A stretch of 25,857 nt of DNA, from positions 1 through 25,857 of the IMG/VR virus record IMGVR_UViG_3300039448_000007, one strand, 5' to 3'. The DNA comes from a virus. Shown here in pieces: positions 15,466-20,410 of this stretch. Within the stretch, counting starts at the first letter, position 1, and each line of letters starts with the position of its first letter. The position numbers were made by a program, and so were the translations under genes. Under the pieces are notes generated by a model. The model saw only the letters and a program-made list of their open reading frames with translations. It was not told the origin of the DNA and did not search any database.

Positions 15466-16322
15466 ACCGGCTTCCTCAGCCCTTTGTTGAAGTCGCGCAG
15501 CAGCAACTCACCGCCACGCTGTGTGGTTTGCCCACCAGTCAGCTTGACCATGTGGCTGGCATTATCCTTCAAAGTTTCGAAATCCGTTCGGACCAGCACC
15601 TCATGGAGCCGATCGAGATCGCCCCCCTTTTCGATGACCCGCGCCACGACAATGGACGTGACCTCGATAGCAAATGCTGTCAGCAGGTTCTTTTGATCCG
15701 GTTGAGCGTCACGCAGCATTTCCAAAACGGTAAAGGCAATGCCACGCCCGTGTTTCTTAACGATACGCTCCAGCTTGGACACGGCGCGTGTCTGGTGCGG
15801 AGCAAGCGCCGTCCCTGCGGCGACATCGGTGCTGATGCCGAGATCATTGAGAATGCCATCGACGGTTACGGCCTCCGCATCCCCTGCCGTGACACGCGCG
15901 CGGAACTTGTCGATTGAGGCGACAGAACTGCGCGTCGAATTGATACCCACAAAGGCTACCGCCTGCCCCACGACATTGGCGCGAACAACGATACAGGGAA
16001 CCGATACAACGCCGAGCGCCGAAGCTGCTATCGCTCGATGCTGCCCGTCGATGACAGCATAGTTCCCGACGTCCAACTCTGCGACGATAAGGGCCCCAAA
16101 CTTCACCCAATCGAAATCCCGGATCAGTTTGCGAATCTTCGTCCGGCCATTGTCCGAGATCATACGTTGATAGCGCCCGTCGACGATCAACTGACCAGGC
16201 GCCAGGAATTCGGTCCGGATTACATCCTCCGGGGCAGGAACACCGCCGCACTGCGCCGCTGGCGCTACAACCTTCAAGTCGCACACCACTTGGGCGACAG
16301 CCATCTGTCCACGTTCGGTCAC
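15462..16322 (-). CDS. ParB-like nuclease-domain protein (DGQHR type)
   Basis: A 286-aa protein with a ParB/Srx N-terminal domain: VDGRYQRMI near residue 48, then YAVIDGQHRAIAAS with DGQHR at 92-96. The rest, about 130-286, is helical and has no recognised HTH. ParB/Srx domains are nucleotide-dependent modules, and phages often fuse or pair them with DNA methyltransferases, as here with a 4-base GTGA overlap. It starts at GTG 16322 because GGAG lies eight bases upstream; ATG 16304 has only a weak site. Possible roles are DNA modification, control of the methyltransferase or DNA binding. Confidence 0.82.
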   Translation of the reverse strand: MTERGQMAVAQVVCDLKVVAPAAQCGGVPAPEDVIRTEFLAPGQLIVDGRYQRMISDNGRTKIRKLIRDFDWVKFGALIVAELDVGNYAVIDGQHRAIAASALGVVSVPCIVVRANVVGQAVAFVGINSTRSSVASIDKFRARVTAGDAEAVTVDGILNDLGISTDVAAGTALAPHQTRAVSKLERIVKKHGRGIAFTVLEMLRDAQPDQKNLLTAFAIEVTSIVVARVIEKGGDLDRLHEVLVRTDFETLKDNASHMVKLTGGQTTQRGGELLLRDFNKGLRKPV

Positions 16323-16630
16323 AAGCTGCTCTCCACAAAAATGGGCGCGCAGCCGCTGCCAGCTACACGCCCTAGTTCAACAGGGAGTAGACCCCGACGC
16401 CGCACCACAGGCTGGCCCGGCGCCGGGCGGGGCTTTACGCGACACCGCGCCCCATCGGTGAGGGAAAGCGCATGAAACGCCCTGCCACGCAAATTGGACG
16501 GGGCGGCGCGCATCCCCAGACGCTGCACACCACCCCGGAACCGCGGTTCGACGGAGAGAGGATCGCAACGATGTCCCTCCGGAGCCTGCGGATGGCAAAA
16601 TCGAACAACCGAGACCGCTGAATTGGTCAC
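16319..16630 (-). CDS. Small Arg-rich ORF between regulator and ParB-like gene (103 aa)
   Basis: A 103-aa reading frame opening at GTG 16630 (GTGA overlap with the regulator stop) and closing with TGA in a GTGA overlap with the next gene. It contains 15 Arg and 4 Cys, and segments such as RGGVQRLGMRAAPSNLRGRA and PVVRRRGLLPVELG. There is no family I can name. The coupling at both ends is the best evidence that it is translated. The composition is unusual, and a 14-bp palindrome (16415-16428) lies inside it, so a structured RNA or other DNA element is an alternative. Confidence 0.5.
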   Translation of the reverse strand: MTNSAVSVVRFCHPQAPEGHRCDPLSVEPRFRGGVQRLGMRAAPSNLRGRAFHALSLTDGARCRVKPRPAPGQPVVRRRGLLPVELGRVAGSGCAPIFVESSL

Positions 16631-17073
16631 ACCCCACCGCCTTTGCGCACAACAGACGGTTTCCCGCCTGCGATCGGGGCCAGCAACTCCATCAGTTCCA
16701 CGGCGATCGGCCGCAGCACAGCAGCTTCCCGATGATCGACGTGGCCATCATTCAGCGCTTCCGCCAGAAGCGACGAAAACGCGGTCGCGGCGCAGAGCGT
16801 CGGCATATGCTCAGGCTGGCAGCCCTCAGCTTTCCGGGCTGATTGCCCCACCATGCCTAAAATGTCGGATGTGAAGCCCGTCCCCAGTGCGGCGAAAAGC
16901 GACATCAGGCCAGCGGCGGTCGGCGTCACCCCCTCTTCATAGCTGCGAAGGGTCCGAGCCTTGATTCCCGTGACCTCTTCCAAGGCTTCAAACGAGTAGG
17001 TCTTGCCGTGGCCGACCCGAAGACGAAGCGCGGCGTCGATCTTGTCTGAAAGGGCTTGGCTGGAAATCTTCAT
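16627..17073 (-). CDS. HTH transcriptional regulator, CII-like position
   Basis: A 148-aa protein if the start is ATG 17073 (MKISSQALSD, with GGAAAC before it); ATG 17085 gives four residues more. The N-terminal half is an XRE-type helix-turn-helix: KTYSFEALEEVTGIKARTLRSYEEG at about 25-50, then helices with PTAAGLMSLFAALG. The C-terminal half is helical and Ala/Leu-rich (FSSLLAEALNDGHVDHREAAVLRPIAVELMELL). As the second gene of the leftward operon after cro it occupies the place of lambda cII, and may control early genes or replication. No ligand or protease domain is visible. Confidence 0.8.
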   Translation of the reverse strand: MKISSQALSDKIDAALRLRVGHGKTYSFEALEEVTGIKARTLRSYEEGVTPTAAGLMSLFAALGTGFTSDILGMVGQSARKAEGCQPEHMPTLCAATAFSSLLAEALNDGHVDHREAAVLRPIAVELMELLAPIAGGKPSVVRKGGGV

Positions 17074-17161
17074 GTTTGTTTCCATGGTTTTGATGCGGTG
17101 ACCAACGGAGGTTCAGCGCATGACGGGGCATTATGACAAAGAGGGAGGCAGGGGCGCGGCA

Positions 17162-17368
17162 TCAGGCGGCGTCCTTAGGCTTAGAGAGAAGCGCCGACAT
17201 CGGGACTTTCCCTTCCGTATGTTCTTCGATTTTAGCTGCAACAGAGAGGCTTGGGCACTTCCCGCCCTTCACAATCTCATTCATGTAGGAAGCGGACACC
17301 CCAATAGCTCGCGCAAATTCGCGTTGGGTTTGCTGGGATTGCTTCAAAAACTGATCCAGAGTTGTCAT
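17162..17368 (-). CDS. Cro-like HTH repressor
   Basis: A 68-aa protein with a single Cro/C1-type helix-turn-helix: LDQFLKQSQQTQREFARAIG, then VSASYMNEIVKGGKCPSLSV and a short tail. The size fits Cro proteins. The start at 17368 is chosen because the HTH begins right after it; ATG 17395 would read through the operator palindrome. No clear Shine-Dalgarno is seen, so the mRNA may be leaderless. It diverges from the CI-like gene across an operator cluster, the classic lysis-lysogeny arrangement. Confidence 0.85.
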   Translation of the reverse strand: MTTLDQFLKQSQQTQREFARAIGVSASYMNEIVKGGKCPSLSVAAKIEEHTEGKVPMSALLSKPKDAA

Positions 17369-17376
17369 GTTTAGAA

Positions 17377-17462
17377 GTTCGCAAATGGCGAACAATAACG
17401 CAAGCGCAAAAGTTCGCTATAAGCGATTAGCGATTTCGAAGCCTTCATGGCAAATTGCGAAC
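17377..17462. promoter_or_regulatory. Left operator/promoter region between cro-like and cI-like genes
   Basis: A perfect 17-bp palindrome, GTTCGC-AAATG-GCGAAC, lies at 17377-17393. A related site GTTCGC-TATAA-GCGATT is at 17412-17428, and a degenerate one, CATGGC-AAATT-GCGAAC, at 17446-17462 directly abuts the CI-like start. The middle site includes TATAAG, a good -10-like hexamer for a rightward promoter, although no matching -35 is obvious. GCGATT is repeated at 17423 and 17430. The outer sites flank the starts of the two divergent genes, so repressor binding would control both. Confidence 0.8.
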
Positions 17463-17774
17463 ATGCATTTACGCTTGAAAACACTCAGAAAAGAGCGCGG
17501 CTGGACAGCTGAGGTTCTCGCGGCCAAGGCGGGAAGCAGTAAGAGCTACATCTCCGAAATAGAGAATGGAAAAAAATTTCCAAGCGGGCGCCTCCTTAAG
17601 AGGTTCGCCGATGAACTGGGTGTTTCAGTTTACGACCTAATAGACAGTGACGACTTAGCCGATGAGATCCGGGCCCACATTGAGATCATGAAGGATTTGA
17701 GCGTTGAGGATCGGCGAGCAGTCTCTCGTCATGCTGCCGGCCTTCTCGAACAAGCCTCCGAGCCATCGAAATAA
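17463..17774 (+). CDS. CI-like prophage repressor without peptidase domain
   Basis: A 103-aa XRE-family protein. The HTH covers about residues 2-58 (LRLKTLRKERGWTAEVLAAK, then GSSKSYISEIENGKKFP and RFADELGVSVYDLI). A charged C-terminal helix (DLADEIRAHIEIMKDLSVED, RRAVSRHAAGLLEQ) probably mediates dimerisation. ATG 17463 is favoured because the HTH follows directly, although no Shine-Dalgarno is present and the start abuts an operator half-site. It probably keeps the prophage silent by binding the GCGAA-type palindromes at both control regions. The S24 autoproteolysis domain of lambda CI is absent, so induction probably works otherwise. Confidence 0.85.
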   Translation: MHLRLKTLRKERGWTAEVLAAKAGSSKSYISEIENGKKFPSGRLLKRFADELGVSVYDLIDSDDLADEIRAHIEIMKDLSVEDRRAVSRHAAGLLEQASEPSK

Positions 17775-17853
17775 CGGATTTCCGCTCGCGAGAAGACAAC
17801 GCAAGTAATTTTGCAACTTCATCCGCCACTTCAATGTCAGTCATATTTACCAT
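17686..17853 (-). CDS. Possible small ORF antisense to the repressor 3' end (55 aa)
   Basis: ATG at 17853 (or 17844) opens a 55-codon frame, beginning MVNMTDIEVADEVAKLLALS and ending LLADPQRSNPS, on the strand opposite the CI-like gene. It overlaps the last 89 bases of that gene. The segment VADEV...LSSRERKSVISMARRLV loosely echoes the C-terminal LADEI...LSVEDRRAVSRHAAGLL of the repressor. No good RBS is present. An 18-bp palindrome lies 64 bases upstream. It may be a chance ORF. I list it because of the repressor-like composition and the otherwise empty region. Confidence 0.25.
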   Translation of the reverse strand: MVNMTDIEVADEVAKLLALSSRERKSVISMARRLVREGRQHDERLLADPQRSNPS

Positions 17854-17916
17854 CCAAGTTCACCATACGTTCACGCTATCCGGGTGTTTCGATGGCGGTC
17901 AATAGCGCCCGCAAAA

Positions 17917-17972
17917 TCTTTCAAATTTGAAAGAATAACCAAGGAAAGGGCCAATGCCTTCTCTATGGTTAT
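17917..17972. repeat. Perfect 18-bp palindrome adjoining a 38-base hairpin
   Basis: TCTTTCAAATTTGAAAGA (17917-17934) is a perfect inverted repeat. Immediately after it, 17935-17972 folds as ATAACCA...TGGTTAT (7 bp) with inner arms AGGAAAGG and CCTTCTCT (7 of 8 pairs, one G-U) around the loop GCCAATG. No T-run follows, so it is not a classic terminator. It could be an operator plus a small structured RNA. Confidence 0.6.
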
Positions 17973-18113
17973 GCTTGGATACCCCGCCGTCTAGGACGTG
18001 TTGAGCTGTCGACAACAGCCGCGAATCGCTAATGCGCTCTCAGTGCTTATGAAATTGAGATGGACCCCGGCGAATCGGCAGCAATAAGCACAACTAGGAT
18101 TGTGCACTAAAAA

Positions 18114-18164
18114 ATTCGCAAATGGCGAACTGGGTTATTGCGCAAATATTCGCTATGTGCGAAC
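18114..18164. promoter_or_regulatory. Right operator region of the early operon
   Basis: Two palindromes of the same type as at the cro/cI locus: ATTCGC-AAATG-GCGAAC at 18114-18130 and ATTCGC-TATGT-GCGAAC at 18148-18164. Their centres are 34 bases apart. A shorter palindrome, TTGCGCAA at 18138-18145, lies between them. The first site matches the left perfect operator in 16 of 17 bases including the spacer. The sites end 35 bases before the first early gene, where they can block its promoter. No convincing -35/-10 pair could be assigned. Confidence 0.8.
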
Positions 18165-18199
18165 TTACCTCCATACCACCCCGGTAATGGAGATGGAAA

Positions 18200-18469
18200 A
18201 TGCAAAACCGCAGCACCGAAACCGCCCGCGCGGTCGTCACGAACCCTGAACACTTTCACACGCGACCCGCCATCCTCGCCTGCGCATGGGACATCCTCAT
18301 GGCCGAGCGCGGCAAGCGCGTAGACCTCGATCGCCTCGGCCCGCCTGCGCATATCGTCAAAACCCAACCGTTCAATCCGGTACTGGCTGACTTCGACAGT
18401 CGCACCCCGCGTATCCTCGCTCGCATCCGTCGCCACGTGGCACAGAGCACCGGCGGTGATGCGGCATGA
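18200..18469 (+). CDS. First gene of the rightward early operon, unknown (89 aa)
   Basis: An 89-aa basic protein that starts at ATG 18200 with GGAG seven bases before it. It has no recognised domain. The central part (HFHTRPAILACAWDILMAER, then GKRVDLDRLG) is helical, and the C-terminus is Arg-rich (RTPRILARIRRHVAQ). Being first behind the operators, it should be expressed immediately on induction. Early first genes often act on host functions or defence, but nothing in this sequence identifies such a role. It overlaps the next gene by ATGA. Confidence 0.8.
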   Translation: MQNRSTETARAVVTNPEHFHTRPAILACAWDILMAERGKRVDLDRLGPPAHIVKTQPFNPVLADFDSRTPRILARIRRHVAQSTGGDAA

Positions 18470-18753
18470 AGCTCACATTTCCCGACATCAACAGCGCCAT
18501 CGCCGCCGCGAAGAATGCTGGGTTTAGCATCGGCACGCCCCACCGGAATGAGCCGATCGGCCTGATGCACGGCAGCTTCCATATTGCGAAATGGCGCAGC
18601 CTTCACCGCTGCGACCGCAAGCTCTGTCATGCCGTGATCCACCAATGCCACCCCGGCGCGGTCACCGTGGTTTTGCAGGCCACCTGCCCCAAAGCGCCAG
18701 CTACCGCGCTTTGCACGGCTGCGGTTGCCGCGTCGCCAAAAGAGGTGGCGTGA
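18466..18753 (+). CDS. Early protein of unknown function (95 aa)
   Basis: A 95-aa protein starting MKLTFPDINSAIAAAKNAGF, with four Cys (CDRKLCHAVIHQCH and CPKAPATALC) and several His in its second half. That could bind zinc, though the spacing fits no standard finger. The first half looks like a small alpha/beta domain (GFSIGTPHRNEPIGLMHGSF). It overlaps its neighbours by ATGA upstream and TGATG downstream, so translation is coupled. No family is recognised. Confidence 0.8.
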   Translation: MKLTFPDINSAIAAAKNAGFSIGTPHRNEPIGLMHGSFHIAKWRSLHRCDRKLCHAVIHQCHPGAVTVVLQATCPKAPATALCTAAVAASPKEVA

Positions 18754-18971
18754 TGTCCGAGCTTCCCCAATTCGCGCGCTTCTGGATGATTTGCCGGAAA
18801 CCTTCCGGCCCCGGCGCCCGGACCGAGCCGCGCCAGCGCTACAGCACCTTCAACGATGCCGAACATGCCGCCAGCCAGTTGGCGGAAAGCACCGGCGCCC
18901 CGCACCTCATTCTCGAAAGCGTCGCCATCATCCGCCCCGGCGACGATACGCAGAGGGGATTGTTCCCGTGA
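18753..18971 (+). CDS. Early protein of unknown function (72 aa)
   Basis: A 72-aa protein from ATG 18753, which overlaps the preceding stop (TGATG). A longer frame opens at 18591 but would run through the upstream gene. The sequence (FARFWMICRKPSGPGARTEP, RYSTFNDAEHAASQLAESTG, APHLILESVAIIRP) fits a compact beta-alpha-beta protein of the type often seen in small phage proteins. These resemble short domains with a FxxFxDAExAAxxLA helix. The function is unknown. It ends in TGATG with the next gene. Confidence 0.8.
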   Translation: MSELPQFARFWMICRKPSGPGARTEPRQRYSTFNDAEHAASQLAESTGAPHLILESVAIIRPGDDTQRGLFP

Positions 18972-19147
18972 TGACCAAGGATGAAGCCGACCTCGCCCAT
19001 GCCCGCGGTATTATCGCGGATTGCTGTCACTATTCCGATGCCGCCGTGATCGCTGCCTGCAACACGATCCTCTTGCTCGATCGGAACGGCGAGGATGCTC
19101 ATCGTGCGCGGACACTGCGCGACACCCTTGAGAAGACAGCGGCATGA
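18971..19147 (+). CDS. Small helical early protein (58 aa)
   Basis: A 58-aa protein beginning MTKDEADLAHARGIIADCCH and composed of about three helices (SDAAVIAACNTILLLDRNG, then AHRARTLRDTLEKTAA). It contains three Cys. It starts in a TGATG overlap with the previous gene and ends in an ATGA overlap with the membrane-protein gene. No family is recognised. The size and helical nature would suit a binding protein that acts on a larger partner, but that is only a guess. Confidence 0.75.
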   Translation: MTKDEADLAHARGIIADCCHYSDAAVIAACNTILLLDRNGEDAHRARTLRDTLEKTAA

Positions 19148-19464
19148 GCGCCCCGCTCAGCCACAGTCGCCCCGACCTCACCAAAGCATTGGAGGAAATG
19201 ATGGCAGTCCAACGCGAAGAACAGCGGCAACAAGATCAGCATGCCAATACACTCGCAAAACTCCGCGCGATGGAAGGCAGCGGACCATGGCTGCATGAGC
19301 CCTCGCGCTGCGTCCAGTCCCGCCGCTGGCCTGCCTATCTCGGCGTCATTCTGTTCGCCCTACTGCTCGCCGCGATGATCGCCGGCATCGCGACCGCAGC
19401 AACTACCGCGATCGCGCAAATCCAGATTACGCCAAACCTCGCGCTCTACTGTGGCGCTTGCTGA
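19144..19464 (+). CDS. Single-pass membrane protein with coiled-coil N-terminus (106 aa)
   Basis: Residues about 10-42 form a charged helix (DLTKALEEMMAVQREEQRQQ and on) that can make a coiled coil. A basic Arg-rich stretch near residue 60 is followed by one transmembrane helix at about 64-85 (YLGVILFALLLAAMIAGIAT). The positive-inside rule places the N-terminus in the cytoplasm. The short C-terminal part ends with two Cys. It could be a superinfection-exclusion or membrane-anchoring factor, but no family is known to me. It is coupled to the upstream gene by ATGA and is followed by a 19-base gap. Confidence 0.8.
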   Translation: MSAPLSHSRPDLTKALEEMMAVQREEQRQQDQHANTLAKLRAMEGSGPWLHEPSRCVQSRRWPAYLGVILFALLLAAMIAGIATAATTAIAQIQITPNLALYCGAC

Positions 19465-19483
19465 ACCCAATAGGGAGGAACCT

Positions 19484-19912
19484 ATGATGACCAAAGAATT
19501 TAACTGGAATTGGTGGGTGGGCCACGACGATGAGCGCTACCACACCGAATGCGTGACCCGCGAGGAAGCAGTTAGGGTCGCCACCGAAGAGTATGACGGC
19601 GGATACATCGTCGAGGCGATGAAACCTGCCAATATCAAGATCAGCCGATACTTTGATGTTCACTCTTTTACGGAAGCTGCCGAACAAAGTGCGTTCGATG
19701 ATCACGGCGACCCAGAGGGCGACATCCCTATCTTTGACATCACAGCGGAACATGCGCGCGACCTTCAAGATATGGTCCGCGCCACGCTTGACGCTTGGCA
19801 GGAAAAGCACGGCCTGACCTTCACAGGCTTTATGTTTCAGGCCTCGCGAAACCACGAGTACATCCCAGCCCCTGATGCCGCGTCCAGCCACACTGAAAAG
19901 GAAACACCATGA
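19484..19912 (+). CDS. Acidic protein of unknown function (142 aa)
   Basis: A 142-aa acidic protein with a strong RBS (GGAGG before ATG 19484; a second ATG follows directly at 19487). It starts MMTKEFNWNWWVGHDDERYH, then has TREEAVRVATEEYDGGYIVE, ISRYFDVHSFTEAAEQSAFD and a C-terminal AWQEKHGLTFTGFMFQASRN. The middle resembles small phage proteins with a repeated sandwich of aromatic and acidic residues. No catalytic motif is visible. The gene ends in ATGA with the lipoprotein gene, suggesting joint expression. Confidence 0.85.
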   Translation: MMTKEFNWNWWVGHDDERYHTECVTREEAVRVATEEYDGGYIVEAMKPANIKISRYFDVHSFTEAAEQSAFDDHGDPEGDIPIFDITAEHARDLQDMVRATLDAWQEKHGLTFTGFMFQASRNHEYIPAPDAASSHTEKETP

Positions 19913-20340
19913 AATTCAAGTTAATCTCCGGCGCGGCTCTTGCCGTTATGCTGCTATCCGCGACCTCATGCCAAAAGGCGGCGGATGTAGCGTCTCGCAA
20001 CCTGTCGACCGCCGCCGACAACTTTGAAGTCGCGCGCCGCATCACGTTTTATAACGGCATCACCGATAAGGTTGTACTGGTTACAGAGGGCTATTGTTCG
20101 CTGGGGAACAGCGACACTGCGCAACGCCTGTCGGTCACCTGCAAAACAGGCGACAACACCTACCTCAAGAATTACCTCGGCCTATCGGACAACGTGTTCT
20201 TTGTTTCCGAACAGCTTGAGGACGTGAATGCGTCAGAGTTCCACTATCGCATGGTGTTCCGTCCCCAGTCGCTCATTCCCGACATCGATTTTCAGGGAAG
20301 CGCGGAAGAATTGACCAACAACAAGAATACCAACGGATGA
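19909..20340 (+). CDS. Early-operon lipoprotein
   Basis: A 143-aa protein with a typical signal peptide: MKFK, a hydrophobic core (LISGAALAVMLL), and ATSC with the lipid-attachment Cys at 21. The -3 residue is Ala rather than the usual Leu, a small deviation from the lipobox. The mature part is beta-rich (ARRITFYNGITDKVVLVTEG, then YCSLGNSDTAQRLSVTCKTG) with two further Cys. Prophage lipoproteins expressed in lysogens often block infection by related phages. That role is inferred here from location and type only. It starts in an ATGA overlap. Confidence 0.8.
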   Translation: MKFKLISGAALAVMLLSATSCQKAADVASRNLSTAADNFEVARRITFYNGITDKVVLVTEGYCSLGNSDTAQRLSVTCKTGDNTYLKNYLGLSDNVFFVSEQLEDVNASEFHYRMVFRPQSLIPDIDFQGSAEELTNNKNTNG

Positions 20341-20352
20341 GCCTGAGGGGTG

Positions 20353-20371
20353 TCGACGCCTACTCGACGCC
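20353..20371. repeat. Direct repeat before the ParB-family gene
   Basis: TCGACGCC occurs at 20353-20360 and 20364-20371, exactly 11 bases apart, in the 70-base gap before the ParB-family gene. The first copy overlaps the palindrome GTCGAC. This may be an operator or a binding site for the ParB-like protein, but two copies can be chance. Confidence 0.35.
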
Positions 20372-20410
20372 CTGCCGAGCTACTCCCCAAAGCATAGATG
20401 GAGAAGGCAA

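Larger units (their letters stand above)
17775..18199. other. Intergenic control region between cI-like gene and early operon
   Basis: About 425 bases with no convincing gene. The left end is partly covered by the weak 55-aa antisense ORF. The centre holds an 18-bp palindrome fused to a long hairpin (17917-17972). The right end holds two operators (18114-18164) and the leader of the early operon. Two very short ORFs near 17834 and 17954 (23 and 16 codons) lack support. The sequence is AT-richer than the neighbouring coding DNA. Confidence 0.7.

Noticed and set aside
16415-16428. GCCCGGCGCCGGGC palindrome as a terminator
   Set aside because: No T-run follows on either strand and it lies in an open frame; such GC palindromes arise easily in this composition.
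16377-16652. A 91-codon alternative minus-strand frame in the 16.4-16.6 kb region
   Set aside because: It overlaps the regulator stop without a fitting start, while the other frame has GTGA coupling on both sides.
1-17085. The structural cassette as a gene transfer agent rather than a prophage
   Set aside because: Gene order is GTA-like, but the presence of an integrase, CI/Cro-type switch, replication-like genes, small terminase and HNH nuclease fits a full temperate phage.
18107-18651. Minus-strand frames of 109 and 131 codons opposite the first early genes
   Set aside because: They run through the operators and oppose genes with a good RBS and ATGA coupling.
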